From NCBI RefSeq assembly GCF_036864975.1, contig NZ_CP104311.1:2793513-2857512 (forward strand): a stretch of 64,000 nt of DNA. The letters run 5' to 3'. The notes under the pieces are model-generated. The model saw only the letters and a list, made by a program, of their open reading frames with translations, did not search any database and was not told the origin of the DNA. The translations under genes and the position numbers were made by a program. The stretch comes from Methylococcus capsulatus. Lineage in GTDB: Bacteria > Pseudomonadota > Gammaproteobacteria > Methylococcales > Methylococcaceae. Numbering within the stretch: position 1 is the first letter of the stretch; each line of letters starts with the position of its first letter. Positions 1-9,622 of the stretch are shown here, one piece after another.

Positions 1-1
1 A

Positions 2-478
2 CTCGAGGATGACCTCACCCTCTCCGCGCAGTTTCCCGAAGTCGAAGAGAGGCTGCTCGGCGAATTGCGGGAAATCCCCTGGGATCTCACGTTCTTCGGC
101 CATGTATTGGAGTTTTCCGAAGTCCCGTCAGACAAGGTGCACCTGGAGCCCTACGCAGGCCCCATCGTCACGGCGCACTTCTATGCGGTCAACGGTCCCG
201 TGATCGACCGCCTGCTGGCGTTTCTCGATACTCTGTTGCAGCGTCCGCCGGGCCATCCGGAAGGGGGCCCCATGCACGTGGATGGAGCGTACTCGACATT
301 CCGGCAGCAGAATCCCGATGTCGTCACCCTGGTGGCGGTGCCCAGCCTGGGATGGCAGCGCAGCTCGCGCAGCGATATCGCTCCCAATCGGTGGTACGAT
401 CGCTGGCCTCTGATGCGGAATCTGGTCGCCCTGGCACGCCGTGGCAAGGTATGGTTACGTGGCAACCGCCGGCTTTGA
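2..478 (+). CDS. Glycosyltransferase family 25 (LPS biosynthesis type), 3' part only
   Basis: The reading frame is open from the window edge and ends at TGA 476-478, so only the C-terminal ~158 residues are present. The first residues read LEDDLTLS, the LEDD motif shared by family 25 glycosyltransferases that add galactose or glucose to lipooligosaccharide. It is followed by a stretch typical of that family (DLTFFGHVLEF, then AYAVNG-like and HVDGAYSTFR). The protein probably acts at the inner face of the cytoplasmic membrane on a surface glycan. The acceptor and sugar cannot be read from the sequence. Its 3' end overlaps the next gene by 38 bases if that gene starts at GTG 441. Confidence 0.7.
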   Translation, partial: LEDDLTLSAQFPEVEERLLGELREIPWDLTFFGHVLEFSEVPSDKVHLEPYAGPIVTAHFYAVNGPVIDRLLAFLDTLLQRPPGHPEGGPMHVDGAYSTFRQQNPDVVTLVAVPSLGWQRSSRSDIAPNRWYDRWPLMRNLVALARRGKVWLRGNRRL

Positions 479-2309
479 AACTTCGGCGGGCGGGAGACGG
501 GATGGGCGGCCGCCGGAATGCTGGCTTATCGTCGCAGTGCTTTGCCTTGGCTTTACAGCCTGCGGTGAAACGGACGCTCCAGCTGCTCCGTCAGCCTCCA
601 GCTCCGGTATCGGTGTGAACATCGCCGGTCTAGCCTATTACGGCACTGAAATTCCTTTTGTCGATCTGTTCAAACTCTCAGGACCCTGGCTCACCCAATG
701 TCGGCCCGGGCGCGATCCAGGCTGCGACGAACAACGCTGGCCTCCCGGCGCGAGCGCTTGGAACACTTTCGAACAGGATGCGCTGGTACTGGACGCAGCG
801 GGGTATCCGAATTCGCTGCCGGATCCGCCCCGAAACGGCGCGTCCGGCAGTCGTTTCACCTCCGTCGCCACTCTGGTACCGACTGGCCTGAGTCCTTCCC
901 GACCGGCCGGACGCTTCATCGTTCGCTACCAAGGCCAGGGCACGCTCGGCTATGCGCGGGGCGCCGTTCGCAATGCCGCTTTATCTGGACCCGGGCGGGA
1001 TGTCGTCGACGTGAATGGTGTCGGTGGCGAATTCTGGTTCGAGCTCGCCATCCTGGCCACGGATCCCGGCGGCAACGGCGATCACATCCGCAATATCAGA
1101 GTCGTGCCCGAAGGGGGCACCTGCGAAGGACAGCCCACGGCCTTCTGCACCGATTCCATGGGCTGCGGGGAGCAGCGTGACTGCCGGCCGTTCGAGGAGT
1201 CGGACTCCATCTTCGATCCTCGATTCCTGCGCAATCTGGCGCAGTTCCGCGCCATCCGTTTCATGGCTTATCAAAACACCAACGATTCCACCGCTGTCGG
1301 CTGGACCGATCGCACCGCTCCGGAAAGCCGGACCTGGGCGTCCGAGACCGGCGACGGCGGTCCGGCCGAGATGATCCCGGCATTGGGCAACCGCCTGCAG
1401 GCGGACGTCTGGGTGAACATGCCTGCCCGCGCCGACGATGGTTACGTCCGCCAGTTCGCCATGCTGATGCGGCGGAAGCTCGACAAAGACCGTAAGGTCT
1501 ACGTCGAATACAGCAACGAAGCCTGGAACGATGCGTTCTCCGCCGGTCGCTGGATGGAAGCGCAGGCGCTGGCGAGATGGCCGGACGCGGACGAGAGCGC
1601 CTACGGCAAAAGGCTGCAATGGTACGGAATGCGTACGGCACAGATGTGCGACATTTGGAAAGAAGTCTGGGCGGAGGAAGGGGACCGGGTCGTCTGTGTC
1701 ATGGGAAGCCAGGCGGCCAATCCCTGGACTGCACGCCAGGCCCTGGACTGTCCTTTGTGGCAGGGCGGGCGCGGCGGTTCGCCGTGCTACCGGCATCATA
1801 TCCAGGCTTTGGCCATCGCCCCCTATTTCGGCCACTACCTGGGTTTGCCCGAACATGCGGCGACGGTGAAAGGCTGGTGTTCCGATCCCGACGGCGGACT
1901 GCGCCGCCTTTTCACCGAAATCTTCTACGGCGGCGAGCTTCCCGGCGGCCCGCCCGGCGGAGCCTTGGAGGAAGCCAAGCGACAGATGCAGGAAAACAAA
2001 CGCCTTGCCAGCGAGTATGGGCTGGACCTGGTGGCCTACGAAGGCGGCCAGCATCTGGTGGGCGTCGGCGAGGCCGGCGCTGATCCGGCGATCACCGCCC
2101 TGTTCGTGGCCGCCAACCGGGACCACCGGATGGGTGATGCCTACCTACGCCACCTGGAAGATTGGCGGGCAGCGGGCGGCGGGCTCTACAACCTGTGGAA
2201 CAGTGCAGGCCCTTATTCCCAGTGGGGCAGTTGGGGCCTGCTCGAATACAGGGACCAGCCCGGCGCGCCGAAATATGACGCGGTCAAGGCGGCGATGCCC
2301 CGGGAATGA
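441..2309 (+). CDS. Secreted glycoside-hydrolase-like protein (clan A-like), uncertain substrate
   Basis: About 622 residues from a GTG start that overlaps the previous gene; a start nearer the signal sequence is possible (GTG around 534). Near the N-terminus there is a hydrophobic run ending in LGFTACG, a possible but non-canonical lipobox (Phe at -3), so I infer export, perhaps as a lipoprotein. Two acidic sites resemble the paired catalytic glutamates of clan A TIM-barrel glycosidases: YSNEAWN with Glu near residue 360 (an NE motif) and AYEGG with Glu near residue 534. Several cysteines occur as in secreted proteins. I do not recognise a characterised family; a carbohydrate-active role is inference from these motifs. 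Confidence 0.6.
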   Translation: MARYGYVATAGFETSAGGRRDGRPPECWLIVAVLCLGFTACGETDAPAAPSASSSGIGVNIAGLAYYGTEIPFVDLFKLSGPWLTQCRPGRDPGCDEQRWPPGASAWNTFEQDALVLDAAGYPNSLPDPPRNGASGSRFTSVATLVPTGLSPSRPAGRFIVRYQGQGTLGYARGAVRNAALSGPGRDVVDVNGVGGEFWFELAILATDPGGNGDHIRNIRVVPEGGTCEGQPTAFCTDSMGCGEQRDCRPFEESDSIFDPRFLRNLAQFRAIRFMAYQNTNDSTAVGWTDRTAPESRTWASETGDGGPAEMIPALGNRLQADVWVNMPARADDGYVRQFAMLMRRKLDKDRKVYVEYSNEAWNDAFSAGRWMEAQALARWPDADESAYGKRLQWYGMRTAQMCDIWKEVWAEEGDRVVCVMGSQAANPWTARQALDCPLWQGGRGGSPCYRHHIQALAIAPYFGHYLGLPEHAATVKGWCSDPDGGLRRLFTEIFYGGELPGGPPGGALEEAKRQMQENKRLASEYGLDLVAYEGGQHLVGVGEAGADPAITALFVAANRDHRMGDAYLRHLEDWRAAGGGLYNLWNSAGPYSQWGSWGLLEYRDQPGAPKYDAVKAAMPRE

Positions 2310-2333
2310 GTCCGGGGCAAGGGATGACGCTTT

Positions 2334-2342
2334 TGTTATAAT
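2334..2342 (+). promoter_or_regulatory. Putative gyrA promoter (extended -10)
   Basis: TGT followed by a perfect TATAAT (2337-2342), about 60 bases upstream of the gyrA start. No good -35 lies 17 bases upstream (GGGGCA), which fits an extended -10 promoter relying on the TGn element. The transcription start would fall near 2349. Confidence 0.55.
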
Positions 2343-2402
2343 GCGCAGATTCCGTCCCGGGCAGGCATCGCCGCCACGCCCATTCCCTACCGCTCGGTTC
2401 CG

Positions 2403-4985
2403 ATGACAGCCTTCGCCAAAGAAATCATTCCGGTCAATCTCGAAGACGAGATGAAGCAGTCCTACCTGGATTACGCCATGAGCGTGATCGTAGGACGCGC
2501 CCTGCCGGATGCCCGCGACGGTCTCAAGCCGGTGCACCGGCGCGTCCTGTACGCGATGCACGAACTCGGCAACGACTGGAACAAACCCTACAAAAAATCG
2601 GCCCGCGTGGTCGGCGACGTGATCGGTAAATACCATCCGCACGGCGACACGGCGGTGTACGACACCATCGTGCGGATGGCCCAGCCGTTCTCGCTGCGTT
2701 ACATGCTGATCGACGGCCAGGGCAACTTCGGCTCGGTCGATGGCGACCCGCCGGCTGCCATGCGTTACACCGAAGTCCGCATGGCCCGCATCGCCCACGA
2801 CCTCCTGGCCGACCTGGACAAGGAAACCGTCGACTTCGTCCCCAACTACGACGATTCCGAAAGTGAGCCTTCGGTCCTGCCGACACGGATTCCCAATCTA
2901 CTGATCAACGGGGCGGCAGGCATCGCGGTCGGGATGGCCACTAACATTCCGCCGCACAACCTCAGGGAAGTCATCGATGCCTGCCTGGCGCTGATCGAGA
3001 ATCCGGTAGCCAGCGTGCAGGATCTGATGGTCCACGTGCCCGGCCCGGACTTCCCCACGGCGGGCATCATCAACGGCGCCGCGGGCATCCGTGAGGCCTA
3101 TCTCACCGGCCGCGGCCGCATCTATCTGCGCGCCCGCTGCCAGTTCGAGGGCGAGGAGGGTGGCCGCCAGAGCATCATCGTCAACGAGCTGCCGTACCAG
3201 GTGAACAAGGCGCGGCTGCTGGAGAAAATCGCCGAGCTGGTCAAGGAAGGCAAGCTCGAAGGTATTTCCGCTCTGCGCGACGAGTCCGACAAGGATGGCA
3301 TGCGCATGGTGATCGAACTGCGCCGTGGCGAAGTGCCGGAGGTGGTACTGAACAATCTGTATCAGCAGACCCAGATGCAGAGCGTGTTCGGGATCAACAT
3401 GGTGGCGCTGCTGAACGGCCGTCCGCGCCTGATGAACCTGCGCGACTTGATCTCCGCTTTCATCGACCACCGTCGCGAGGTGGTGACCAGGCGCACGCTG
3501 TACGAACTGCGCAAGGCCAGAGAGCGGGCGCACGTGTTGGAAGGTCTGGCGGTGGCGCTGGCCAACATCGACGAAGTCATCGAACTCATCAAGAGCTCAC
3601 CGAGTCCCGCCGAAGCTAAGGAGCGCCTCGTTTCGCGCGCCTGGCAGCCCGGCATCGTCACCGAACTGCTGGAACGAGCGGAGGCCGCAGAAGCCTCCCG
3701 TCCCCGCGATCTGGACCCTGCCTACGGGCTGCGCGAGGGTGGGTATTATCTTTCGCCCACCCAGGCCCAGGCGATCCTGGACCTGCGCCTGCATCGCCTC
3801 ACCGGACTGGAGCAGGACAAGATCATCGCTGAATACCGAGCACTGTTGGAGCAGATCACCGATCTGCTGGACATCCTGGCCAAGGACAGCCGTCTGATGC
3901 AGGTGATCCGCGATGAGCTGGTCGCGATCCGCGAACAATTCGGCGATCCCCGCCGCACCGAGATCATTGCCGACCGCCTCGACCTTTCGGCCGAGGATCT
4001 CATCACCGAGGAAGACATGGTGGTGACGGTCTCGCACGAAGGCTACGTCAAAGCCCAGCCACTGGCGGATTACCGGGCCCAGCGTCGTGGCGGCCGCGGC
4101 AAGCAGGCGGCCGCCACGAAAGAAGAGGATTACATCGAAAAGCTGGTCGTGGCCAACACCCATGATACCATTTTGTGCTTCAGCAGCAGCGGTAAAGTCT
4201 ACTGGCTCAAGGTATACGAGCTCCCGGTGGCCAGCCGCACCGCGCGCGGCCGCCCCTTCGTCAACCTGCTGCCGCTGGAGGAAGGTGAACGCATCAACGC
4301 CATCCTCCCGATCCGGAAGTTCGACGAAGCCCATTTCATCTTCATGGCCACCGCCTCCGGCACCGTCAAGAAAGTCGCGCTCAGCGAGTTCGATCGCCCC
4401 CGGCCCAGCGGCAAGATCGCCATCGAGCTACGCGACGACGACCGCCTGGTCGACGTGGCGATTACCCATGGCGAACAGGACGTGATGCTGTTCAGCAGCG
4501 ACGGCAAGGTGGTGTGTTTCCCCGAGACGGATGTCCGTGCTATGGGCCGTACCGCCGCTGGGGTGCGCGGCATGACTTTGCAGGAGGGGCAGAAAGTCAT
4601 CGCCCTGATCATCGCCAGTGAAGGCACCGTGCTCAACATAACCGAAAACGGCTACGGCAAGCGCTCACGGCTGGAGGAATTCCCCCGTCACCGGCGCGGC
4701 GGACAGGGGGTGATCGCCATTCAGACCAGCGCCCGCAATGGCGCGGTGGTTGGAGCGGCTCTGGTCCAGGACGAGGACGAGATCATGCTGATCACCGACG
4801 CCGGGACCCTGGTGCGGACGCGGGTCGGTGAAATCCCCGTGCTCAGCCGCAATACCCAAGGTGTTACCGTCATCCGGTTGGGCGCCGGTGAAAAGGTCGT
4901 CGGCATGGATCGAATCGGTAGCCTGCCCGATGGCGAAGGGGATGAGCCGGACAATGGTTCCGAAGAATCCGCGGAAACCAAATGA
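2403..4985 (+). CDS. gyrA: DNA gyrase subunit A
   Basis: Breakage-reunion subunit of the A2B2 type II topoisomerase that introduces negative supercoils. The protein has 860 residues, close to the 875 of E. coli. The active-site tyrosine is Tyr122 in AAMRYTE. The quinolone-resistance region reads [13 protein letters not shown] with Thr83 and Asp87; Thr at 83 is also the wild-type residue in Pseudomonas aeruginosa. The C-terminal DNA-wrapping domain carries the GyrA box QRRGGRG near residue 560, and the protein ends in a short acidic tail. A TATAAT-type promoter lies just upstream. The 126 bases between gyrA and serC hold no convincing gene. Confidence 0.97.
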   Translation: MTAFAKEIIPVNLEDEMKQSYLDYAMSVIVGRALPDARDGLKPVHRRVLYAMHELGNDWNKPYKKSARVVGDVIGKYHPHGDTAVYDTIVRMAQPFSLRYMLIDGQGNFGSVDGDPPAAMRYTEVRMARIAHDLLADLDKETVDFVPNYDDSESEPSVLPTRIPNLLINGAAGIAVGMATNIPPHNLREVIDACLALIENPVASVQDLMVHVPGPDFPTAGIINGAAGIREAYLTGRGRIYLRARCQFEGEEGGRQSIIVNELPYQVNKARLLEKIAELVKEGKLEGISALRDESDKDGMRMVIELRRGEVPEVVLNNLYQQTQMQSVFGINMVALLNGRPRLMNLRDLISAFIDHRREVVTRRTLYELRKARERAHVLEGLAVALANIDEVIELIKSSPSPAEAKERLVSRAWQPGIVTELLERAEAAEASRPRDLDPAYGLREGGYYLSPTQAQAILDLRLHRLTGLEQDKIIAEYRALLEQITDLLDILAKDSRLMQVIRDELVAIREQFGDPRRTEIIADRLDLSAEDLITEEDMVVTVSHEGYVKAQPLADYRAQRRGGRGKQAAATKEEDYIEKLVVANTHDTILCFSSSGKVYWLKVYELPVASRTARGRPFVNLLPLEEGERINAILPIRKFDEAHFIFMATASGTVKKVALSEFDRPRPSGKIAIELRDDDRLVDVAITHGEQDVMLFSSDGKVVCFPETDVRAMGRTAAGVRGMTLQEGQKVIALIIASEGTVLNITENGYGKRSRLEEFPRHRRGGQGVIAIQTSARNGAVVGAALVQDEDEIMLITDAGTLVRTRVGEIPVLSRNTQGVTVIRLGAGEKVVGMDRIGSLPDGEGDEPDNGSEESAETK

Positions 4986-5111
4986 ATCCAGGTGGGCCAT
5001 GGCTATCGATGAAATCTTTGGGGTATTCAATACCGATACGGGACTGGCGCTAACTTCCCGGGCGAGGGGCGCGAGCGGTCCTCCACGTCTACGAATAGCG
5101 GGAGTCTGCCC

Positions 5112-6194
5112 ATGACACGTATCTACAACTTCAGCGCCGGCCCTTCGATGCTGCCGGAAGCGGTCCTGCGCCGCGCGGGCGAAGAAATCCTCGAGTGGGG
5201 CGAAAGCGGGATGTCCGTGATGGAAATGAGCCATCGCGGCAAACATTTCGGTGCCATCGCCGAAAAGGCGGAAGCCGATCTGCGCGAGCTGCTCGCCATC
5301 CCCCCCGAATACAAGGTACTGTTCCTGCAAGGCGGGGCTACCGCCCAGTTCGCCATGGTCCCAATGAACCTGCTGCGAGACAGGGCCGCGGCCTGCTATG
5401 TCGATACTGGCATCTGGTCGGGGAAGGCGATCGAGGAGGCCAGTCGTTACTGCGACGTCGTGGTTGCGGCCACTGCAAGGGCGGGCGGTTTCACGACGGT
5501 GCCGCCGCGTAGCGAATGGCGGATCGACTCCGACGCGGCTTATCTCCACTACACCGCCAACGAAACGATCAACGGCGTTGAATTCCAGGACGTCCCGGAT
5601 TCCGGCGGCCTACCCCTGGTGTGCGACATGTCGTCCAACATCCTTTCCCGCCCGATCGACGTGAGCCGGTTCGGACTGATCTATGCAGGTGCCCAGAAGA
5701 ACATGGGACCGGCGGGAATCACCGTGGTCATCGTCCGGGAAGACCTGATCGGAACGACGATCCCGGGTACGCCCACGGTGTTCGACTACAAGAAGCACGC
5801 AGACAACGGCTCCATGCTGAACACGCCGCCGACCTACATCTGGTACCTGCTCGGCCTCGTGCTGGAATGGCTTAAGCAGGAAGGTGGGGTGGCGGTCTTG
5901 GAGACCCGCAACATCCGCAAGGCGCAAAAGCTCTACGCCGCAATCGACGCTTCGGCGCTCTACTCCAATCCGATCGACCCGGCCTTCCGCTCGCGCATGA
6001 ACGTGCCCTTCCGCCTCGCCGACGCCCGATTGGAAAAGACTTTCGCCGCCGAAGCCGCAGCCCGCGGACTGGTGGCGCTCGAAGGCCACCGGTCGGTCGG
6101 CGGTTTGCGCGCCAGCATCTACAACGCCATGCCCGAGGCTGGGGTGGATGCACTCATCGCCTTCATGGCGGACTTCGAGCACCGGTACGGCTAG
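5112..6194 (+). CDS. serC: Phosphoserine aminotransferase
   Basis: Converts 3-phosphohydroxypyruvate and glutamate to phosphoserine and 2-oxoglutarate, and can act on the analogous pyridoxine precursor. The 360-residue length is standard for SerC. The start MTRIYNFSAGPSMLP is the typical N-terminus, and the PLP lysine is Lys196 in AGAQKNMGPAG. Placement directly downstream of gyrA and upstream of pheA is the order found in pseudomonads. serA follows after 10 bases, so the first two steps of serine synthesis are co-transcribed here. Confidence 0.97.
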   Translation: MTRIYNFSAGPSMLPEAVLRRAGEEILEWGESGMSVMEMSHRGKHFGAIAEKAEADLRELLAIPPEYKVLFLQGGATAQFAMVPMNLLRDRAAACYVDTGIWSGKAIEEASRYCDVVVAATARAGGFTTVPPRSEWRIDSDAAYLHYTANETINGVEFQDVPDSGGLPLVCDMSSNILSRPIDVSRFGLIYAGAQKNMGPAGITVVIVREDLIGTTIPGTPTVFDYKKHADNGSMLNTPPTYIWYLLGLVLEWLKQEGGVAVLETRNIRKAQKLYAAIDASALYSNPIDPAFRSRMNVPFRLADARLEKTFAAEAAARGLVALEGHRSVGGLRASIYNAMPEAGVDALIAFMADFEHRYG

Positions 6195-6204
6195 GGGGTG
6201 TGCC

Positions 6205-7383
6205 ATGTACAAGGTTCTGACTTACGACAACATCGCGGTGACTGGCCTGGAACGCTTGCCGCGGGACCGCTATGAGGTTGCTTCGGAGATCCAGCATCCC
6301 GATGCCATCCTGCTGCGTTCCTTCGACCTGAAGGGCGTCACGATTCCCGACTCGGTCCGCTGCATTGGCCGGGCCGGCGCCGGCGTCAACAACATCCCGG
6401 TGGCTGACTGCAGCCGGCGCGGCATACCGGTATTCAACACTCCCGGCGCGAACGCCAACGCCGTCAAGGAAATCGTCGTCGCCGGAATGCTGCTGGCGGC
6501 GCGGCATATCTGCGAGGCCTGGGATTTCACCCGCTCGCTCGCAGGCGACGACGCGGCCCTCGCCCAGGCGGTCGAGCGGAACAAGAAGAATTTCGTCGGC
6601 ACCGAACTGGCCGGCAAGACGCTGGGCGTACTCGGTCTGGGCGCGGTCGGTGTCGGCGTCGCCAACGCCGCGGTGTCCCTGGGGATGAACGTGACCGGCT
6701 TCGATCCGGCACTCACGGTGGAGCGCGCTTGGCAGCTTTCCGCCGCCGTCTCCCGTGCCGGCAGTACCGACGATCTGATCGCACACGCCGATTTCATCAG
6801 CCTGCACGTGCCGCTGAACGGCGAAACCCGGAACATGATCGATGCTGGACGGCTGGGATCCGTGAAGAAAGGGGCCGTGCTACTCAATTTTTCGCGCGCC
6901 GGCATCGTCGACGAGGTGGCAGTTCGCGCGGCGCTGGAACACGACCGGTTATCCGCTTATGTCAGCGATTTCCCGACCGCCCGCCTCATGGGTGTCAAAG
7001 GCACCATCCTGCTGCCGCATCTAGGCGCCTCGACGGTCGAGGCCGAAGACAACTGCGCAGTCATGATCGCGGACCAGATCCGTGATTTCCTCGAAAACGG
7101 CAACATCCGTAATTCGGTCAACTATCCGACAGTCGAAATGCCGCGTTGCCACCCCCATCGCATCGGGGTCGCCAATGAAAACATCCCCAACATGGTGAGC
7201 CAGATCTCGGCAGCCTTGGGGGAGGCTGGTCTGAACATCCTGGAGTTGTTGAACAAATCGCGCGGCGAATATGCCTATACGCTTATCGACCTCGACACGG
7301 AGGTTCCACCGGCAGTTCTGGACAGGATCGCGAACATCCGCGGAGTTCTGTCCGTCCATCCTTTACTCGCCCACCGACCTTAA
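6205..7383 (+). CDS. serA: D-3-phosphoglycerate dehydrogenase
   Basis: Oxidises 3-phosphoglycerate to 3-phosphohydroxypyruvate with NAD+, the committed step of serine synthesis. I chose ATG 6205 (MYKVLTYDNIA, 392 residues) over an upstream in-frame ATG because AGGGGGTG sits just before it and serC ends 10 bases earlier. The NAD-binding fold shows GLGAVG near residue 150. The C-terminus (from MVSQISAALGEAG) is an ACT-type regulatory domain, the usual site of serine feedback. Unlike pseudomonads, where serA is elsewhere, the gene is inserted between serC and pheA. Confidence 0.93.
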   Translation: MYKVLTYDNIAVTGLERLPRDRYEVASEIQHPDAILLRSFDLKGVTIPDSVRCIGRAGAGVNNIPVADCSRRGIPVFNTPGANANAVKEIVVAGMLLAARHICEAWDFTRSLAGDDAALAQAVERNKKNFVGTELAGKTLGVLGLGAVGVGVANAAVSLGMNVTGFDPALTVERAWQLSAAVSRAGSTDDLIAHADFISLHVPLNGETRNMIDAGRLGSVKKGAVLLNFSRAGIVDEVAVRAALEHDRLSAYVSDFPTARLMGVKGTILLPHLGASTVEAEDNCAVMIADQIRDFLENGNIRNSVNYPTVEMPRCHPHRIGVANENIPNMVSQISAALGEAGLNILELLNKSRGEYAYTLIDLDTEVPPAVLDRIANIRGVLSVHPLLAHRP

Positions 7384-7407
7384 GACGTCAGCTTTTTCAA
7401 GACACGC

Positions 7408-8496
7408 ATGGCGAACGATCTTTCTCTCGCGGAACTGCGCAAGCGCATCGACGAACTCGACGACCGGGTGCTGGAGTTGCTCAACCAGCGGGCACGGTGT
7501 GCTCAACAGGTGGCCGAGATCAAGGTCGCAGCAGGCGAGACCGACTGTTTCTACCGTCCCGAACGGGAAGCGGAAATCCTGCAGCGGCTGACGGCGAATA
7601 ATCCCGGTCCGCTAGGCAGAGAGGCCGTGGTCCGTTTTTTCCGCGAAGTGATGTCGGAATGCCTGGCCCTCGAAAAGCCGCTGAGCGTCGCCTTCCTCGG
7701 CCCGGAAGGGACGTTCACCCAGCAGGCGGCATACAGGCATTTCGGGCAGGCCATCCAGACCATCCCACTGCCGGCCATCGACGAAATCTTCCGGGCGGTG
7801 GAGAGCGGCGCCTGTCATTACGGCGTGGTTCCGGTCGAGAATTCGACCGAAGGCGTCATCACCCATACCCTGGACAGCTTCGTGCGCTCCAGTCTGATCA
7901 TCGCCGGGGAGGTTCAGCTGCGCATCCATCACAACCTCCTGTGCAAGACACCGACCGCGTTGGCCGAGCTGACCGAGGTGTTCTCCCATCCGCAGTCGCT
8001 GGCGCAATGCCGAGGCTGGCTGGACCGTTTCCTGCCCGGTGTACGCCGCACACCGCTCGGCAGCAACGCCGAGGCCGCCCGGCGGGCGGCGGAAACCGCC
8101 AGTACGGCGGCAATCGCGGGCGAAGTGGCGGCGGGACTCTATGGGCTGGAAATCTTGGAGCGCAACATCGAGGACGAACCCGACAACACGACGCGGTTCC
8201 TGGTCATCGGTAGCCAGCCGGTGGGACCGACCGGCCGTGACAAAACGTCGCTGCTGTTGTCCACCCGCAATGACCCGGGCGCGCTGTTCCGTCTAATCGA
8301 ACCGTTCGCCCGCCTGGGGATCAGTATGACCAAGGTCGAATCGCGGCCTTCGCGGCGGGGCATGTGGGACTACTTTTTCTTCATCGACGTGGAAGGGCAT
8401 CAGGCCGATCCCATTCTGGCGCAGGCCCTGGCCGAGGTTCGCGAGCACAGCTGCACGATGCGTATCCTGGGCTCCTATCCGCGCGCACTGAGCTGA
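7408..8496 (+). CDS. pheA: Bifunctional chorismate mutase / prephenate dehydratase (P-protein)
   Basis: Makes prephenate from chorismate and then phenylpyruvate for phenylalanine synthesis. The 362 residues divide into an AroQ-type mutase domain (about 1-85, LRKRIDELDDRVLELLNQRA), a dehydratase domain (about 90-270, with GPEGTFTQQAA, ENSTEG and TTRFLVIG) and an ACT domain that senses phenylalanine (ESRPSRRGMWDYFFFIDV). It lies 24 bases after serA and 10 bases before hisC, within the same + strand operon. Confidence 0.96.
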   Translation: MANDLSLAELRKRIDELDDRVLELLNQRARCAQQVAEIKVAAGETDCFYRPEREAEILQRLTANNPGPLGREAVVRFFREVMSECLALEKPLSVAFLGPEGTFTQQAAYRHFGQAIQTIPLPAIDEIFRAVESGACHYGVVPVENSTEGVITHTLDSFVRSSLIIAGEVQLRIHHNLLCKTPTALAELTEVFSHPQSLAQCRGWLDRFLPGVRRTPLGSNAEAARRAAETASTAAIAGEVAAGLYGLEILERNIEDEPDNTTRFLVIGSQPVGPTGRDKTSLLLSTRNDPGALFRLIEPFARLGISMTKVESRPSRRGMWDYFFFIDVEGHQADPILAQALAEVREHSCTMRILGSYPRALS

Positions 8497-8506
8497 CACT
8501 TTCGAC

Positions 8507-9622
8507 ATGAACATCACTACACTCGCGGTCCCCGGCATTCGCGGACTCACGCCCTATCAGCCCGGCAAGCCCATCGGCGAGCTGGAACGGGAGTTCGCAC
8601 TGGAGCGCATCGTCAAACTGGCCTCCAATGAGAATCCTCTGGGCGCGAGCCCCAAGGCGCTGGAAGTCGTGCGGCGGATACTCGGCGCTAGCCATCTCTA
8701 TCCCGACGGTAACGGTTTCGAACTGAAGGCCGCGCTGGCGCAAAAACTGGGCGTCGAGCCGGCGCAGATCGTCCTCGGCAACGGCTCCAATGACGTGCTT
8801 GATCTGGTGGCGCGGGTGTTTCTCGCGCCAGGACGCAATGCGGTGTATTCCGAACATGCCTTCGCTGTCTATCCGATCGCGACCCAGACTGCGGGGGCGA
8901 CGGGAAAGCCGGCCCCGGCTCACGACGGCAGCCGGGGTCCGCGCTTCGGCCATGACCTGCAGGCCATGCTGGAGCGGGTCGACCCCGATACCCGCGTCGT
9001 CTTCATCGCCAATCCGAACAACCCGACCGGGACGCTGCTCGGCCGGTGTGAGCTGCATTCTTTTCTGGCGGCGCTGCCCGAGCATGTCATCGCGGTCGTG
9101 GACGAGGCCTATTTCGAGTATGCAAATTCCCCTGACCATCCGAACGCGTTGGATTGGCTGGAGGAGTTTCCCGGTCTGATCGTCACCCGCACGTTCTCCA
9201 AGGCCTACGGGCTGGCAGGCCTTAGGGTGGGGTATGCGGTTTCCGGAAGGGAGGTCGCCGACCTACTGAACCGGGCCAGACAGCCGTTCAACGTCAACGC
9301 CCTGGGACTGGCCGCCGCGACCGCTGCCCTGGAAGATACTGGCTTTCTGGAAGCCACGGTGCAGGCAAACGATGCCGGCCTGCGCCGGCTGGAAGCCGGT
9401 TTCCGGAAGCGGTGCCTCGATTTTATCCCTTCCGCCGGCAATTTCCTCAGCTTCGATCTGGGCAGGCCGGCAGCTCCGGTTTTCGACGCCCTCCTGCGTG
9501 AAGGGGTCATCGTGCGTCCCGTGGGAAATTACGGCCTGCCGAACCATCTCCGGGTTACGGTCGGCACTACGGAAGAAATCGACATTTTCTTCGCCGCCTT
9601 GGATCGCGTGTTGGGTTCATGA
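8507..9622 (+). CDS. hisC: Histidinol-phosphate / aromatic aminotransferase
   Basis: PLP-dependent class I/II aminotransferase of 371 residues. The Schiff-base lysine is Lys232 in TRTFSKAYGLAGLRVGY, and the family motif ANPNNPTGT is present. In this operon position (between pheA and tyrA) HisC-type enzymes usually transaminate aromatic keto acids as well as, or instead of, histidinol phosphate; which reaction dominates cannot be told from sequence. The stop overlaps the tyrA start by four bases. Confidence 0.92.
   Translation: MNITTLAVPGIRGLTPYQPGKPIGELEREFALERIVKLASNENPLGASPKALEVVRRILGASHLYPDGNGFELKAALAQKLGVEPAQIVLGNGSNDVLDLVARVFLAPGRNAVYSEHAFAVYPIATQTAGATGKPAPAHDGSRGPRFGHDLQAMLERVDPDTRVVFIANPNNPTGTLLGRCELHSFLAALPEHVIAVVDEAYFEYANSPDHPNALDWLEEFPGLIVTRTFSKAYGLAGLRVGYAVSGREVADLLNRARQPFNVNALGLAAATAALEDTGFLEATVQANDAGLRRLEAGFRKRCLDFIPSAGNFLSFDLGRPAAPVFDALLREGVIVRPVGNYGLPNHLRVTVGTTEEIDIFFAALDRVLGS

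Noticed and set aside
981..2126. 381-codon minus-strand frame
   Set aside because: Shadow of the glycosidase-like gene; no recognisable product.
4828..5115. 95-codon plus-strand frame at the gyrA-serC junction
   Set aside because: Mostly a shadow of the gyrA 3' end with no ribosome site or recognisable product.
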